Below are positions 7,916-18,793 of a stretch of 64,000 bases of DNA, piece by piece. Under the pieces are notes generated by a model that had not been told where the DNA came from, made no database searches, and worked only from the letters and a program-made list of their open reading frames with translations. The stretch's first letter is position 1, and each line of letters starts with the position of its first letter. The DNA comes from Clostridia bacterium (lineage in GTDB: Bacteria > Bacillota_A > Clostridia > Oscillospirales > CAG-272), in assembly GCA_017467205.1 (NCBI GenBank), contig JAFTSQ010000018.1:36286-100285 (forward strand), written 5' to 3'. Both the position numbers and the translations under genes were made by a program.

Positions 7916-8794
7916 TTATATAATAAGCGGCATAAAGAGGTCTGCGAATATGCCGAAGAGCGCGCCCGCGAGGTAAAGGGCGAGAATTATAAAGAGGTTG
8001 TCCTTTGCACGACGGTTGACACGTAAGAGCACCGCAATACCAACGCCCGCACCGGTGAGAAGACCGGCTATCATAGTTCCCACGCTGATAAGACCGTCAA
8101 CGTAGAGGGTGGTGAGCGCGACGGATGACGCGCAGTTCGGAATCAGACCGACGAGCGAGGCTATAAGGTGGCTTACGACAGGATAGCCGTTCATAATCGA
8201 GGCAATTGCCTCCTCACCGACGAGGAATATCACGAGGGAGATAACGAAGTTAACCGCGAGAACAAACGAGCCTATCGAGAGGGTGTGGTGCAGAGCAGAA
8301 TAAAGTATTCCGCGCTCGCAATGGCAGTTGTCGTTTTCGCATATGAGGTCAATATCTATATTCTCGCGCTCGCGCCTCGTGAGGCGGCATACGAGGTCTA
8401 TACCGAATCCGACTATAACGCCGACGGCTATCTTGTAGCCGACGATAACGGCGATGCTACTCGGTGCAAGACCGGTTGAGATAAGGATAGGGAGCATCTC
8501 GTCAGAGGTCGAAAGAAAGACCGCTACGAGCGTTCCTACCGATATGACTCTTGCGGCGTAGAGATTAGACGCCGCGGCAGAGAAGCCACACTGCGGAACT
8601 GCTCCTACCGCACCGCCCGCAAGCGGACCGAGCGCGCCTGCGCGCTTCATAAAGGCGCTGACCTTATCCGACGCGCGATGCTCGATGAATTCCATAAGCA
8701 AATAAGTCAAAAAGAGAAAGGGAATCAGCTTGAGTGTATCGATAAGGCTCTCAAGCAAAACCTCCTCTAAAAAATGCTGCAAAGTTTCGGACAT
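7916..8794 (-). CDS. Putative metal-transporting permease (PF11449/ArsP_2-like)
   Basis: This is a very hydrophobic 292-residue protein with about eight membrane segments. PQCGFSAAASNLYA (from residue 67) in the first half is echoed by PNCASSVALTTLY in the second, so the protein is an internally duplicated two-half permease. The layout matches the family annotated as putative manganese or heavy-metal exporters (DUF2899/PF11449). A central loop carries several cysteines and histidines (CENDNCHCERG), plausible metal ligands. It stands alone under its own promoter, divergent from clpB. Family call moderate; substrate unproven. Confidence 0.68.
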   Translation of the reverse strand: MSETLQHFLEEVLLESLIDTLKLIPFLFLTYLLMEFIEHRASDKVSAFMKRAGALGPLAGGAVGAVPQCGFSAAASNLYAARVISVGTLVAVFLSTSDEMLPILISTGLAPSSIAVIVGYKIAVGVIVGFGIDLVCRLTRRERENIDIDLICENDNCHCERGILYSALHHTLSIGSFVLAVNFVISLVIFLVGEEAIASIMNGYPVVSHLIASLVGLIPNCASSVALTTLYVDGLISVGTMIAGLLTGAGVGIAVLLRVNRRAKDNLFIILALYLAGALFGIFADLFMPLII

Positions 8795-8825
8795 ATTTCT
8801 TCCTTTTAATTTATAATATCAATAT

Positions 8826-8854
8826 ATTATACAATAAAACAAAAGTCAAGTCAA
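8826..8854 (-). promoter_or_regulatory. Promoter of the permease gene
   Basis: TTGACT (8849-8854), 17-bp spacer, TATAAT (8826-8831) on the minus strand, 31 bases before the start codon and 17 bases from the CIRCE element. Confidence 0.88.
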
Positions 8855-8870
8855 GTGGAAATTAAAGCTG

Positions 8871-8897
8871 TTAGCACTCAAATGGCGCGAGTGCTAA
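8871..8897. promoter_or_regulatory. CIRCE operator (HrcA site) upstream of clpB
   Basis: TTAGCACTC, nine bases, GAGTGCTAA: a perfect CIRCE inverted repeat. The HrcA repressor binds it and releases on heat stress, so clpB is predicted to belong to the HrcA regulon. The site also sits upstream of the -35 of the divergent permease promoter. Confidence 0.95.
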
Positions 8898-8929
8898 TGT
8901 TTACAGAAAATACATAAATTATCGTTTGT

Positions 8930-8958
8930 TTGTTAATAATAATGGGGTACACTATAAG
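8930..8958 (+). promoter_or_regulatory. Possible clpB promoter
   Basis: TTGTTA (8930-8935), 17-bp spacer, TATAAG (8953-8958). It lies 32 bases downstream of CIRCE. A promoter overlapping CIRCE is the alternative, but I see no good hexamers there. Confidence 0.45.
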
Positions 8959-9037
8959 CATAAGCGTGGCGGCGAGCGCCGACATTGCTAATTTTTTGAG
9001 CCGCGGGCTTGTGTCGCGCGGCGGAGAGGAGTGGCTG

Positions 9038-11644
<2,607 letters not shown>

Positions 11645-11650
11645 AAACGC

Positions 11651-11686
11651 ATATGGCGCACGGCTGAATTTCAGCCGTGCGCCATA
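11651..11686. terminator. Bidirectional terminator after clpB
   Basis: A perfect 36-bp palindrome (18-bp arms) six bases after the stop, followed by ATATTTG. Confidence 0.88.
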
Positions 11687-11705
11687 TATATTTGCAAACA
11701 AAAGT

Positions 11706-12032
11706 TTACTCTATGACAAGTGCGACAGTTCCCTCGTATACGTTGTGATTATTGTCGCCCATACTGTCAAAGAACTCGTCGTATAAAAGCTCAACCACCT
11801 CACCCGCGTGTACGATGAGGTTATCCTTGTTCGGATAGGTTAAAACTATATATTCTCCAAGCGAGTCCTTCTTCGGCGCGCTGACTATGAAGCTCGAGTC
11901 CTCTTGAAGATGAAGGGTTATGCGCTTTTCTTCGCCAACCTCGATTCTTTCGTCGATAACCGCACTGCCGAAGACGTCGTCGTATCTGTAAAAGGTGTAT
12001 ATGTACTTAAGCTCAAGTATATATTTTTTCAT
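11706..12032 (-). CDS. Hypothetical protein, 108 aa
   Basis: I do not recognise this family. The protein is soluble and acidic, predicted mostly beta-strand, with alternating hydrophobic positions (ILELKYIYTFYRY, then RITLHLQ, SFIVSAP) and a repeated aspartate/asparagine-rich loop near the C terminus. No signal peptide or membrane segment is visible. ATG 12032 follows AAAGGA at nine bases; the longer frame to 12077 begins upstream of that SD. It has its own promoter and converges on clpB with a shared terminator, so it looks like a real, separately expressed gene. Confidence 0.65.
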   Translation of the reverse strand: MKKYILELKYIYTFYRYDDVFGSAVIDERIEVGEEKRITLHLQEDSSFIVSAPKKDSLGEYIVLTYPNKDNLIVHAGEVVELLYDEFFDSMGDNNHNVYEGTVALVIE

Positions 12033-12065
12033 TTTTATTCGTCCTTTGCCTGCTTTGTTGTGAGA

Positions 12066-12094
12066 ATTATAGCACAAATTAACGGAAAAGTAAA
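12066..12094 (-). promoter_or_regulatory. Promoter of the 108-aa gene
   Basis: TTTACT (12089-12094), 17-bp spacer, TATAAT (12066-12071) on the minus strand. It faces the dipeptidase promoter ten bases away. Confidence 0.8.
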
Positions 12095-12103
12095 GCGGTG
12101 TGA

Positions 12104-12132
12104 TTGACTTTTTTTCTCTTTGGATGTATAAT
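12104..12132 (+). promoter_or_regulatory. Promoter of the dipeptidase gene
   Basis: TTGACT (12104-12109), 17-bp spacer, TATAAT (12127-12132), 41 bases before the start codon. Confidence 0.85.
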
Positions 12133-12173
12133 TAATTATCTTTTCATTTTCTGACACATAGAGGAGAAATGTT

Positions 12174-13085
12174 ATGTTCGTTGCGGATATGCACTGCGAT
12201 ACGCTGATGAACTCTGACGAGCAGTCAGCGCTCGTTAAAAAATATAACGTTTCCGAAAAGCACCCGTTTTTGCAATTTTTCGCAAACTTTCACGCGAAAG
12301 CGGGCAGACCGGCAGAGGTAAGACATGAGATGACCTTTAAGACTCTCAACCTCTACGATAAGCTTGCCTCTCGGGCGGGGCTTTTCAGAATACATAGCCG
12401 AGCTGATGCAAAAAAAGCCTTTCGGGAGGGGCTTCGCTCTTCGCTTTTCTCAATTGAGGGCGGCGGTGGGCTTTTAGCAAGCTCTCCCGAGCTTGACGAG
12501 CTTTACCTTCGAGGTCTTCGCGTTCTCGGTCCTATCTGGGACGATAACGAGCTCGGTACGTCTGCATACGCAAAAGACGACACGGGTCTTACCCTTGAGG
12601 GTAAAAGATTAATAAGTCGCGCGCTCGATATGGGAATTATAATTGATAGCTCGCATATGTCTGACAAAGCCTTTTATCAGCTTTGCGAGCTGACCGACAA
12701 GCCCTTTTTGGCGACGCATTCCAACTATCGCGCAAAGACGGGCTCGAAGCGGAATTTGACCTTTGATATGGCAAAGGAGCTTTCGCGTCGCGGCGGTCTT
12801 GCGGGAATAAATATCTATCCTGAATTCTTAAACGATTCGGGCAAGGCGACGGTTTTGGACATCCTTCGCCATATCGATTATGCCCTTGAGAATTTCGGTG
12901 ACACCTTCGTTGCCTTCGGTGGAGATATCGACGGTACGTACGGGCTTTATCCCGAGCCGCTTTCCGAGGACGAGAGCATCCACGACGTACTGATAGAGCT
13001 TCTTTTGAAGCACTACTCCGAAACCACCGTCCGCCGTATTGCAGGCGAGAATGTAATGAATTTCTTAATAGAGAATCTGGAATAA
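12174..13085 (+). CDS. Membrane dipeptidase family protein (peptidase M19)
   Basis: This is a 303-residue binuclear zinc dipeptidase of the renal dipeptidase family, an amidohydrolase-type TIM barrel. The first metal motif is ADMHCDT (residues 5-11, HxD). The bridging glutamate fits SIEGGG near residue 98, DSSHMSD holds a metal histidine near 160, and THSN near residue 182 holds the next. GGDIDG near residue 248 carries the acidic residue of the active site. There is no signal peptide, so it should act in the cytoplasm on imported dipeptides. AGAGGAG precedes the ATG, and it has its own promoter. Confidence 0.9.
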   Translation: MFVADMHCDTLMNSDEQSALVKKYNVSEKHPFLQFFANFHAKAGRPAEVRHEMTFKTLNLYDKLASRAGLFRIHSRADAKKAFREGLRSSLFSIEGGGGLLASSPELDELYLRGLRVLGPIWDDNELGTSAYAKDDTGLTLEGKRLISRALDMGIIIDSSHMSDKAFYQLCELTDKPFLATHSNYRAKTGSKRNLTFDMAKELSRRGGLAGINIYPEFLNDSGKATVLDILRHIDYALENFGDTFVAFGGDIDGTYGLYPEPLSEDESIHDVLIELLLKHYSETTVRRIAGENVMNFLIENLE

Positions 13086-13135
13086 AAAATTGGAAGCGCA
13101 CCGCTGCTGCCCGGGCGAACGGATTTAGAGCAGGA

Positions 13136-13193
13136 ATTTTCGTTCTTCGACCGAGAGGCGTATATACATACGTCGGAGGGAGAAAACGGAAAT
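13136..13193. repeat. Imperfect palindrome, possible dispersed repeat
   Basis: Outer arms 13136-13144 and 13185-13193 pair over nine bases (one G-U). The apex CGTAT/ATACG (13059+100-based region 13159-13163 with 13168-13172) closes on four bases. It sits in the 258-base gap between the dipeptidase and the PII-like gene, with GC-rich sequence before it and A-rich sequence after it. No coding function is seen. Confidence 0.4.
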
Positions 13194-13221
13194 AGAAAAC
13201 AAAATGTTAAATAAAATCAAA

Positions 13222-13238
13222 GAAAACCGTAGGTTTTC
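13222..13238 (+). terminator. Short hairpin in the dipeptidase 3' region
   Basis: GAAAACC, GTA, GGTTTTC. It is weak and not followed by a clear T-run. Confidence 0.3.
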
Positions 13239-13275
13239 AACCTTATTTCCTTATCAAATACTCAAAAAGCGAATA

Positions 13276-13312
13276 GCGAGGTACAGAGCAAATCTGCACC
13301 TCGCCATTTTTT
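13276..13312. terminator. Terminator between dipeptidase and PII-like gene
   Basis: A 12-bp stem (13276-13287 with 13293-13304, one mismatch) is followed by six T residues on the plus strand. The other side is A-rich, so it can serve both converging units. Confidence 0.82.
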
Positions 13313-13322
13313 GTTTTCGTTG

Positions 13323-13343
13323 CTGCCTAAATACGACAGCCCT
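13323..13343. repeat. Short conserved motif, copy 1
   Basis: The motif CTGCCTAAAtACGAcAGCCC is next to the stop codon of the PII-like gene. A second copy with the same placement lies at 25476-25497 (18 of 21 positions equal). Function unknown. Confidence 0.5.
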
Positions 13344-14030
13344 TTAATCTACCTCAATTCCGATTACGTCGTCGATAGGCAGAGAGAGCACCAAGCCCTT
13401 GGCGTCGCTATGCATACCGCAGCGCTCGCCGACGGCCTGCATTATAGCAAGCTTGTTTTCCTGGTTCGCAACGATAAAGAGCATTTCCTTCTCGTCCTGC
13501 GCGCTCATACCCCAGCTTGCAGCGAGATCTGCATTGCCGATATTTCTGCCGTGGATAACGGTGCCGCCTCCGGCTCCCGCTTCTCTTGCCACGTCCATAA
13601 CCTCTGCACTGTATCCTTGATTAACGACGACTGTAATAAGAGTGTGCTTGTTTTCCACTGCTAAAGCTCCGTCCTTTCTCTGTTCTTCATCCACCTCAAG
13701 CGGATTCATCACTTGCGTAATCAATTTATTAACTCCCGTAATGGGCAGGGTGAAAGCGATACCGCTGTTTACGCTTCCGAGCTTGAGCTCCTTTTTGAGT
13801 CTTTTCAGCACCGAGGGGGCTCTGGAGCGGGGGAGAGCGGTTATCACTATTCTGCGCTCCGGGCTGCCGAGACCGAGAATATCTATCATCTCGCTCGGAG
13901 CAGTTCCTGTCGCTCCGAATCGGTACTGAAGGGGGAAGGGAGCGAATATGTCGCTCGCCTGCTCGGTGAGCTTGGGTGTGGTTATAAGAACGAGTGCTCT
14001 TATCGGGGATGCTTTTTTGTTATCCGTCAC
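13344..14030 (-). CDS. Tandem PII-like (GlnB fold) regulatory protein
   Basis: This 228-residue protein appears to hold two consecutive PII-like ferredoxin folds. The first (about 10-105) runs from RALVLITTPKLTEQASDIF to IAFTLPITG. The second (about 125-225) has HTLITVVVNQGYS, AGAGGGTVIHGR and LVLSLPIDDVIGIE. PII-like proteins sense nucleotides or small molecules and gate a partner transporter. The start is GTG with GGAGG inside the end of the upstream DUF1538 gene and only three bases between them, so the two are translationally coupled. The T-loop is not recognisable as classical GlnB, so nitrogen sensing should not be assumed. Confidence 0.78.
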   Translation of the reverse strand: MTDNKKASPIRALVLITTPKLTEQASDIFAPFPLQYRFGATGTAPSEMIDILGLGSPERRIVITALPRSRAPSVLKRLKKELKLGSVNSGIAFTLPITGVNKLITQVMNPLEVDEEQRKDGALAVENKHTLITVVVNQGYSAEVMDVAREAGAGGGTVIHGRNIGNADLAASWGMSAQDEKEMLFIVANQENKLAIMQAVGERCGMHSDAKGLVLSLPIDDVIGIEVD

Positions 14031-14033
14031 CTG

Positions 14034-15557
14034 TCAATCCTCCTCTATTTCAACTATTACGTCACTATCCGCAGGAAGTGCGCTTTCGATTGCCACAGCA
14101 GAGCTGCTTCTCGTCTTGATTCTGTATGCAACGCCCATTATCTGTATTGCGATAAGAGGAGTCATTGCAACGAGAGCAACTGCACCGAAGGCATCCGTCA
14201 TTATATCTCCGCCGACCGACTGGCACGCGCCTATGCAAAGGGGAAGCAAGAAGGTCGAGGTCATAGGACCGCTCGCAACTCCGCCCGAGTCGAATGCTAT
14301 ACCGACGAAGATTTTGGGAACGAAGAATGAAAGAGTAAGCGCTATTACGTAGCCGGGGATTATTATCCACTGAATAGCTATTCCCGTCAGTATACGCAAA
14401 AGCGCAAGACCGATACTGACCGCAACGCCTATTGAGAGCGCGTAGTTCATAGCCTTTGCGGAAATAGCCCCCTCTGTAACCGTCTGTACCTGCTTATTAA
14501 GTATCTGTATTGCAGGCTCTGCTTTAACTATGAAATAGCCGATAAGCATACCTATCGGTATGAGCACCCATTTATGTGCGGATGCTCCGAGCTCACGTCC
14601 GAGAAGCGTTCCAACAGGCGAGAAGCCGACGTTAACTCCGCAGAGGAAGAGCACGAGTCCTATGTAAGTGTAAATGAAGCCGATAAGCACGCGCTTTATC
14701 TGCCTTTTGTGATATCTGCGGCTGATAAGCTGGAAGATAAAGAACACCGCCAATATCGGAAGAAGCGATATGGCAACCTCGAGGGCGTACGCGGGAAGCT
14801 CCACCGCAAAGGTGCGCGTTACGTCGCGCATTGTGACGACCTCTGCTATCTCGCCGGGGTTGTAAACCGCCTCGTCGGGAGAGAAGAAGCAGCCGAGTAT
14901 CATAACCGCGAGTATAGGACCGACGCTCGAGAGTGCAACAAGACCGAAGCTGTCGCTCGATGCGTCCTTATCCGCTCTCACCGCCGAAAGACCGACGCCC
15001 AACGCCATAATAAACGGAACGGTGATAGGTCCGGTGGTAACTCCGCCCGAATCAAAGGCAACCGCCAAAAACGACTTCGGAACGAAGAAGGAGAAAATCA
15101 AAACCGTACCGTAGAGCACCAAAAGGAGCGTCGAAAGATTGATTTTGAGAACTATACGGATGACCGCTGCCGCAAGGAAGATGCCGACTCCGATTCCGAC
15201 GGTGGCTATCAGCACCTGGTTCGGTATGGACGGTATCTGACTTGACAGAACCTGCAAATCGGGCTCTGCTATCGTTATAACGAATCCCATCAGAAGACCG
15301 ACCAAGGCGATAAGCCATACCTTTTTGGTCTTGGAGAGCTGAATTCCTATGCCCTCGCCGAGCGGACTCATCGAAATCTCCGCACCGAGCTGGAACATTC
15401 CCATACCGATTATCAGCATAAGAGCTCCGACAAAGAAGATGACGACGGGGCCAACCTCAAGCGGAACGAGGAATATGCTTAAAAACAGAACGATTGCGGT
15501 AATAGGCAGAACAGCCGCCAGCGATTCCCGCATCTTCTCCTTCAAGGTTAAATTCAA
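14034..15557 (-). CDS. DUF1538 family membrane protein
   Basis: This 507-residue polytopic protein has about 12 membrane segments in two homologous halves. Each half carries the same signature: FVPKSFLAVAFDSGGVTTGP in the first and FVPKIFVGIAFDSGGVASGP in the second. A further repeat, GxLxG(F/Y)x(V/I)xxAEPxxQxL, is also in both halves (EPDLQVL and EPAIQIL). This duplicated architecture is typical of secondary transporters, but the substrate is unknown. The probable start is TTG 15557; ATG 15533 with AAGGAG very close is an alternative. The PII-like gene follows at once, arguing for a channel-plus-sensor pair like AmtB/GlnK or SbtA/SbtB. Confidence 0.85.
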   Translation of the reverse strand: MNLTLKEKMRESLAAVLPITAIVLFLSIFLVPLEVGPVVIFFVGALMLIIGMGMFQLGAEISMSPLGEGIGIQLSKTKKVWLIALVGLLMGFVITIAEPDLQVLSSQIPSIPNQVLIATVGIGVGIFLAAAVIRIVLKINLSTLLLVLYGTVLIFSFFVPKSFLAVAFDSGGVTTGPITVPFIMALGVGLSAVRADKDASSDSFGLVALSSVGPILAVMILGCFFSPDEAVYNPGEIAEVVTMRDVTRTFAVELPAYALEVAISLLPILAVFFIFQLISRRYHKRQIKRVLIGFIYTYIGLVLFLCGVNVGFSPVGTLLGRELGASAHKWVLIPIGMLIGYFIVKAEPAIQILNKQVQTVTEGAISAKAMNYALSIGVAVSIGLALLRILTGIAIQWIIIPGYVIALTLSFFVPKIFVGIAFDSGGVASGPMTSTFLLPLCIGACQSVGGDIMTDAFGAVALVAMTPLIAIQIMGVAYRIKTRSSSAVAIESALPADSDVIVEIEED

Positions 15558-15591
15558 GATCCTTACCTCGCATCAAAATTTTTCTATTATA

Positions 15592-15620
15592 ATTATATCA
15601 TATGCCCAAAAGTTTTGCAA
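15592..15620 (-). promoter_or_regulatory. Promoter of the DUF1538-PII operon
   Basis: TTGCAA (15615-15620), 17-bp spacer, TATAAT (15592-15597) on the minus strand. Confidence 0.8.
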
Positions 15621-15657
15621 GGGAGATTTTCGTTTGTTCACAAAAGAAAATTGGGAT

Positions 15658-16836
15658 TTACGCAAGTCTTTTTAGAGTTTCTATCACGTAGTCTGCAAAC
15701 TCCTCTGAGGTAGCACCAGTGTCGCGTCCGGTTATCACGAGCCGTCTTTCCTCGAAGGAGCAGATATCGAGCGCACGCTCAAGGAGGTCTGCCTTATCCT
15801 GCTTGCCGATATGCGAAAGGAGCATAACTGCCGCGCGGAGCATAGAGGAGGGGTCTGCGTACTTTGCGCGACCTTCGGTGACCATTCTGGGAGCTGAGCC
15901 GTGAATAGCCTCGAACATTGCGTAGCGCTTACCGATGTTGGCGCAGCCCGCCGTACCGACGCCGCCCTGAAATTCTGCCGCCTCGTCGGAAATTATATCG
16001 CCGTAGAGGTTGGGGAGAAGGAGGACCTTGAAATCGCGCCTGCGCTTTTGGTCAATGAGCTTCGCCGTCATAATGTCGGCGTACCACTCGTCCGTGGTAA
16101 TGTGGGGATACTCGGCGGCAACCTTGTGGCAATCCTCGAGGAAGTTGCCGTCGGTCGTCTTGATTATGTTAGCCTTTGTAACGAGCGAAACTCTGTCGAG
16201 TCCGTTGCGGCTTGCGTAGTCGTAGGCTATTCTTGCTATGCGCTCCGATCCCTGCTTGGTCGTAACGGTGAAGTCGACGGCGAGCTCCTCGGTCACGTTG
16301 TATCCGCTTGAGCCGACGGCGTAAGCGCCCTCGGTGTTTTCGCGGAAGATAGTCCAGTTAATTCCCTCGCTCGGAACTTTGACCGGGCGAATGTTTGCAA
16401 AGAGGTCGAGCGCCTTTCTCATAGCGACGTTTGCCGATTCAATGTTCGGCATACCCGAGCCCTTTTGGGGCGTGGTGGTCGGGCCCTTCAGGATTATGTG
16501 GCAGGCCTTCAGTGCGGCAAGAGTGTCGTCGGGAATCGCCTTCATATGCGCTATTCTGTTTTCAAGAGTGAGGCCTTCAATGTCAATAAACTCGACACGC
16601 CCCGCCGCCTTTTCCTCCGAGAGCAGCATTTCAAGCACTCTTTTTGCCTCGTGCGTGATAACCGGGCCTATACCGTCACCACCGCAGACACCGATTTTTA
16701 TTTTGTCAAGCTTATCGTAGTCAACGAAGCCGCCCTGCGCCTTCATATCCTCAACTCTTTCGAGCTGACCGCGGAGCACCTCCTTGAATTTTTCAGCGGC
16801 GAGCTCAAGCTCTGCCTCGTAGTTTTTGTTAGCCAT
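15658..16836 (-). CDS. icd: Isocitrate dehydrogenase (isocitrate/isopropylmalate dehydrogenase family)
   Basis: Oxidative decarboxylation of isocitrate to 2-oxoglutarate is the likely reaction. The 392-residue protein has the beta-decarboxylating dehydrogenase fold: GGDGIGP near the N terminus, FRENTEGAY as the substrate loop, VTKANIIKTTDG, and the metal region LLPNLYGDIISDEAAEFQGG. FEAIHGSAPR is the cofactor loop; the sequence after it looks more NAD- than NADP-like. ATG 16836 with AAAGGTG is preferred over the GTG at 16845. Last gene of the Re-citrate synthase operon, 15 bases after aconitase, which supports isocitrate over isopropylmalate as substrate. Confidence 0.88.
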   Translation of the reverse strand: MANKNYEAELELAAEKFKEVLRGQLERVEDMKAQGGFVDYDKLDKIKIGVCGGDGIGPVITHEAKRVLEMLLSEEKAAGRVEFIDIEGLTLENRIAHMKAIPDDTLAALKACHIILKGPTTTPQKGSGMPNIESANVAMRKALDLFANIRPVKVPSEGINWTIFRENTEGAYAVGSSGYNVTEELAVDFTVTTKQGSERIARIAYDYASRNGLDRVSLVTKANIIKTTDGNFLEDCHKVAAEYPHITTDEWYADIMTAKLIDQKRRRDFKVLLLPNLYGDIISDEAAEFQGGVGTAGCANIGKRYAMFEAIHGSAPRMVTEGRAKYADPSSMLRAAVMLLSHIGKQDKADLLERALDICSFEERRLVITGRDTGATSEEFADYVIETLKRLA

Positions 16837-16851
16837 TTTCTTCACCTTTCC

Positions 16852-18783
16852 TTATTTTGCACTTTTCGCGAAATTCAGAAGTCCGCCTGCCGCGAGTATC
16901 TCGCGCGACCTTTCGCTGATGCTTATGCGGAGCTTGATTTCAGAGCCTTGAGTCTTGTTTTTGAGGATGAGAGTATCGCTTCTCTTGATAGAATCAAGGA
17001 AGCCATCTATCTCTATGTCGTCGCCCTCTGCAATTCTTTCGTAATCCTTCTTGTTTTCAAGGGTGAGGGGAACTATGCCGAAATTGATGAGGTTTGCCGC
17101 GTGTATTCTTGCGAAGCTCTTGGCAATTACCGCCTTAACGCCGAGATAGAGCGGAACGAGCGCCGCGTGCTCACGCGACGAGCCCTGACCGTAGTTTTCG
17201 CCGCCGAGAATAACTCCGCCGCCAAGTCGCTTTGCACGGGAGGGGAAGTCCTCGTCGCAGACGGTGAAGCAGAACTCCGAAAGCTTCGGAACGTTCGAGC
17301 GGTAGGGGAGTATCTTCGCACCTGCCGGCATAATGTGGTCGGTGCTTATATCGTCGCCAACCTTGAGAAGCAGCTTTGCCGAAAGATTTTCCTCGGGCGC
17401 GTGCGCCGTGGGGATAGGCTTGATATTAGGTCCGCGCTCAACCGTGAGAGCGCCTGCCTCCTCCTCGCTTGCGGGGAGGTCTATCATATTGTCGTTTATC
17501 TCGAAGGTGTCGGGGAGCGTTATCTTCGGAGCTTTGCCGAGCGAGCGCGGGTCGGTAAGATATCCCGTGAGTGCCGAAGCCACTGCCGTTTCGGGAGAAA
17601 CGAGATAAACCTCGGCATCCGCCGTCGCGCTTCTGCCCTTGAAGTTTCGGTTGAAGGTGCGTAGGCTGACTCCTGCGGATTCGGGGGCAAAGCCCATTCC
17701 GATACAAGGTCCGCAGGCGCACTCAAGCACTCTTGCGCCCGCCGCAATAATGTCGGCAAGCGCGCCGCACTTTGCGAGCATTGTGTATACCTGCTTTGAG
17801 CCGGGAGAAACCGAGAGGGAAACCGTGGGATGCACGGTCTTGCCCTTCAGCATTGCGGCAACGGTGAGAAGGTCGAGAAGAGAGGAGTTGGTGCAAGAGC
17901 CTATGCAAACCTGATTTACCTTCATACCCTCAATGTCCGAAACCGCCTTTACGTTGGCTGGACTGTGCGGGCAGGCAATGCGAGGTGTGAGTGAGGAGAG
18001 GTCAACCGTGTACTCCTTGAAATAGACCGCATCGTCGTCTGCCGAGAGGGGCGTGTAGTCTTTTTCGCGGCCTTGCGCCTTCAAAAAGGCTTTAGTAACC
18101 TCGTCGGACGGGAAGATAGAGGTCGTCGCTCCGAGCTCCGCGCCCATATTGGTAATAGTTGCTCTTTGCGGAACGGAGAGCGTGCCGACGCCCTCGCCGC
18201 CGTACTCGATAATAGCGCCCACGCCGCCTGCCGTTCCGAGCATACGAAGAACCTCAAGGATAACGTCCTTCGCTCCGACGAATTCGGGAAGCGCGCCCAA
18301 GAGATTGATTCTTATGATTTTGGGGCAGGGAATATAGTATCTTGCTCCTCCCATTGCCGCCGCAACGTCAAGACCGCCCGCGCCGATAGCGAGCATACCC
18401 ATACCGCCTGCGGTGGGAGTGTGGCTGTCAGAGCCTATAAGCGTTTTACCGGGGATGGCGAAGCGCTCAAGATGCACCTGGTGGCAGATGCCGTTTCCGG
18501 GGCGAGAAAAGCGAACTCCGTGCTTTTTTGCAACCGTTCTTATGTATTTGTGGTCGTCGGCGTTCTCAAAGCCGCACTGCAGAGTGTTGTGGTCGATATA
18601 TGCGACCGAGAGCTCGGTACGAACCCTCTCAATTCCCATAGCCTCGAACTGAAGGTACGCCATCGTTCCCGTAGCGTCCTGCGTCAGAGTCTGGTCGATT
18701 TTAATGCCAACGTCAGCTCCCGAGAGCGAGTCGCCCTCCTTCATATGAGCCATTATTATTTTTTGAGCTATGCTGTAACCCAT
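16852..18783 (-). CDS. acn: Aconitate hydratase
   Basis: This Fe-S enzyme isomerises citrate to isocitrate through aconitate. The 643-residue protein has the compact aconitase layout seen in anaerobes and mitochondria. Cluster cysteines are in CIGSCTNSS and in CACGPCIGMG. Substrate residues appear in IDHNTLQ and GSDSHTPTAGGMGM, and the swivelling domain has GENYGQGSSREHAAL. It lies between the GntR regulator (10 bases upstream) and isocitrate dehydrogenase (15 bases downstream) in the 2-oxoglutarate-forming operon. The SD is GAGGG. Confidence 0.95.
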   Translation of the reverse strand: MGYSIAQKIIMAHMKEGDSLSGADVGIKIDQTLTQDATGTMAYLQFEAMGIERVRTELSVAYIDHNTLQCGFENADDHKYIRTVAKKHGVRFSRPGNGICHQVHLERFAIPGKTLIGSDSHTPTAGGMGMLAIGAGGLDVAAAMGGARYYIPCPKIIRINLLGALPEFVGAKDVILEVLRMLGTAGGVGAIIEYGGEGVGTLSVPQRATITNMGAELGATTSIFPSDEVTKAFLKAQGREKDYTPLSADDDAVYFKEYTVDLSSLTPRIACPHSPANVKAVSDIEGMKVNQVCIGSCTNSSLLDLLTVAAMLKGKTVHPTVSLSVSPGSKQVYTMLAKCGALADIIAAGARVLECACGPCIGMGFAPESAGVSLRTFNRNFKGRSATADAEVYLVSPETAVASALTGYLTDPRSLGKAPKITLPDTFEINDNMIDLPASEEEAGALTVERGPNIKPIPTAHAPEENLSAKLLLKVGDDISTDHIMPAGAKILPYRSNVPKLSEFCFTVCDEDFPSRAKRLGGGVILGGENYGQGSSREHAALVPLYLGVKAVIAKSFARIHAANLINFGIVPLTLENKKDYERIAEGDDIEIDGFLDSIKRSDTLILKNKTQGSEIKLRISISERSREILAAGGLLNFAKSAK

Positions 18784-18793
18784 TGTTTTTCCC

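Noticed and set aside
16465..17664. 399-residue plus-strand frame opposite icd and acn
   Set aside because: It crosses two real genes and their intergenic gap, without SD or known motifs.
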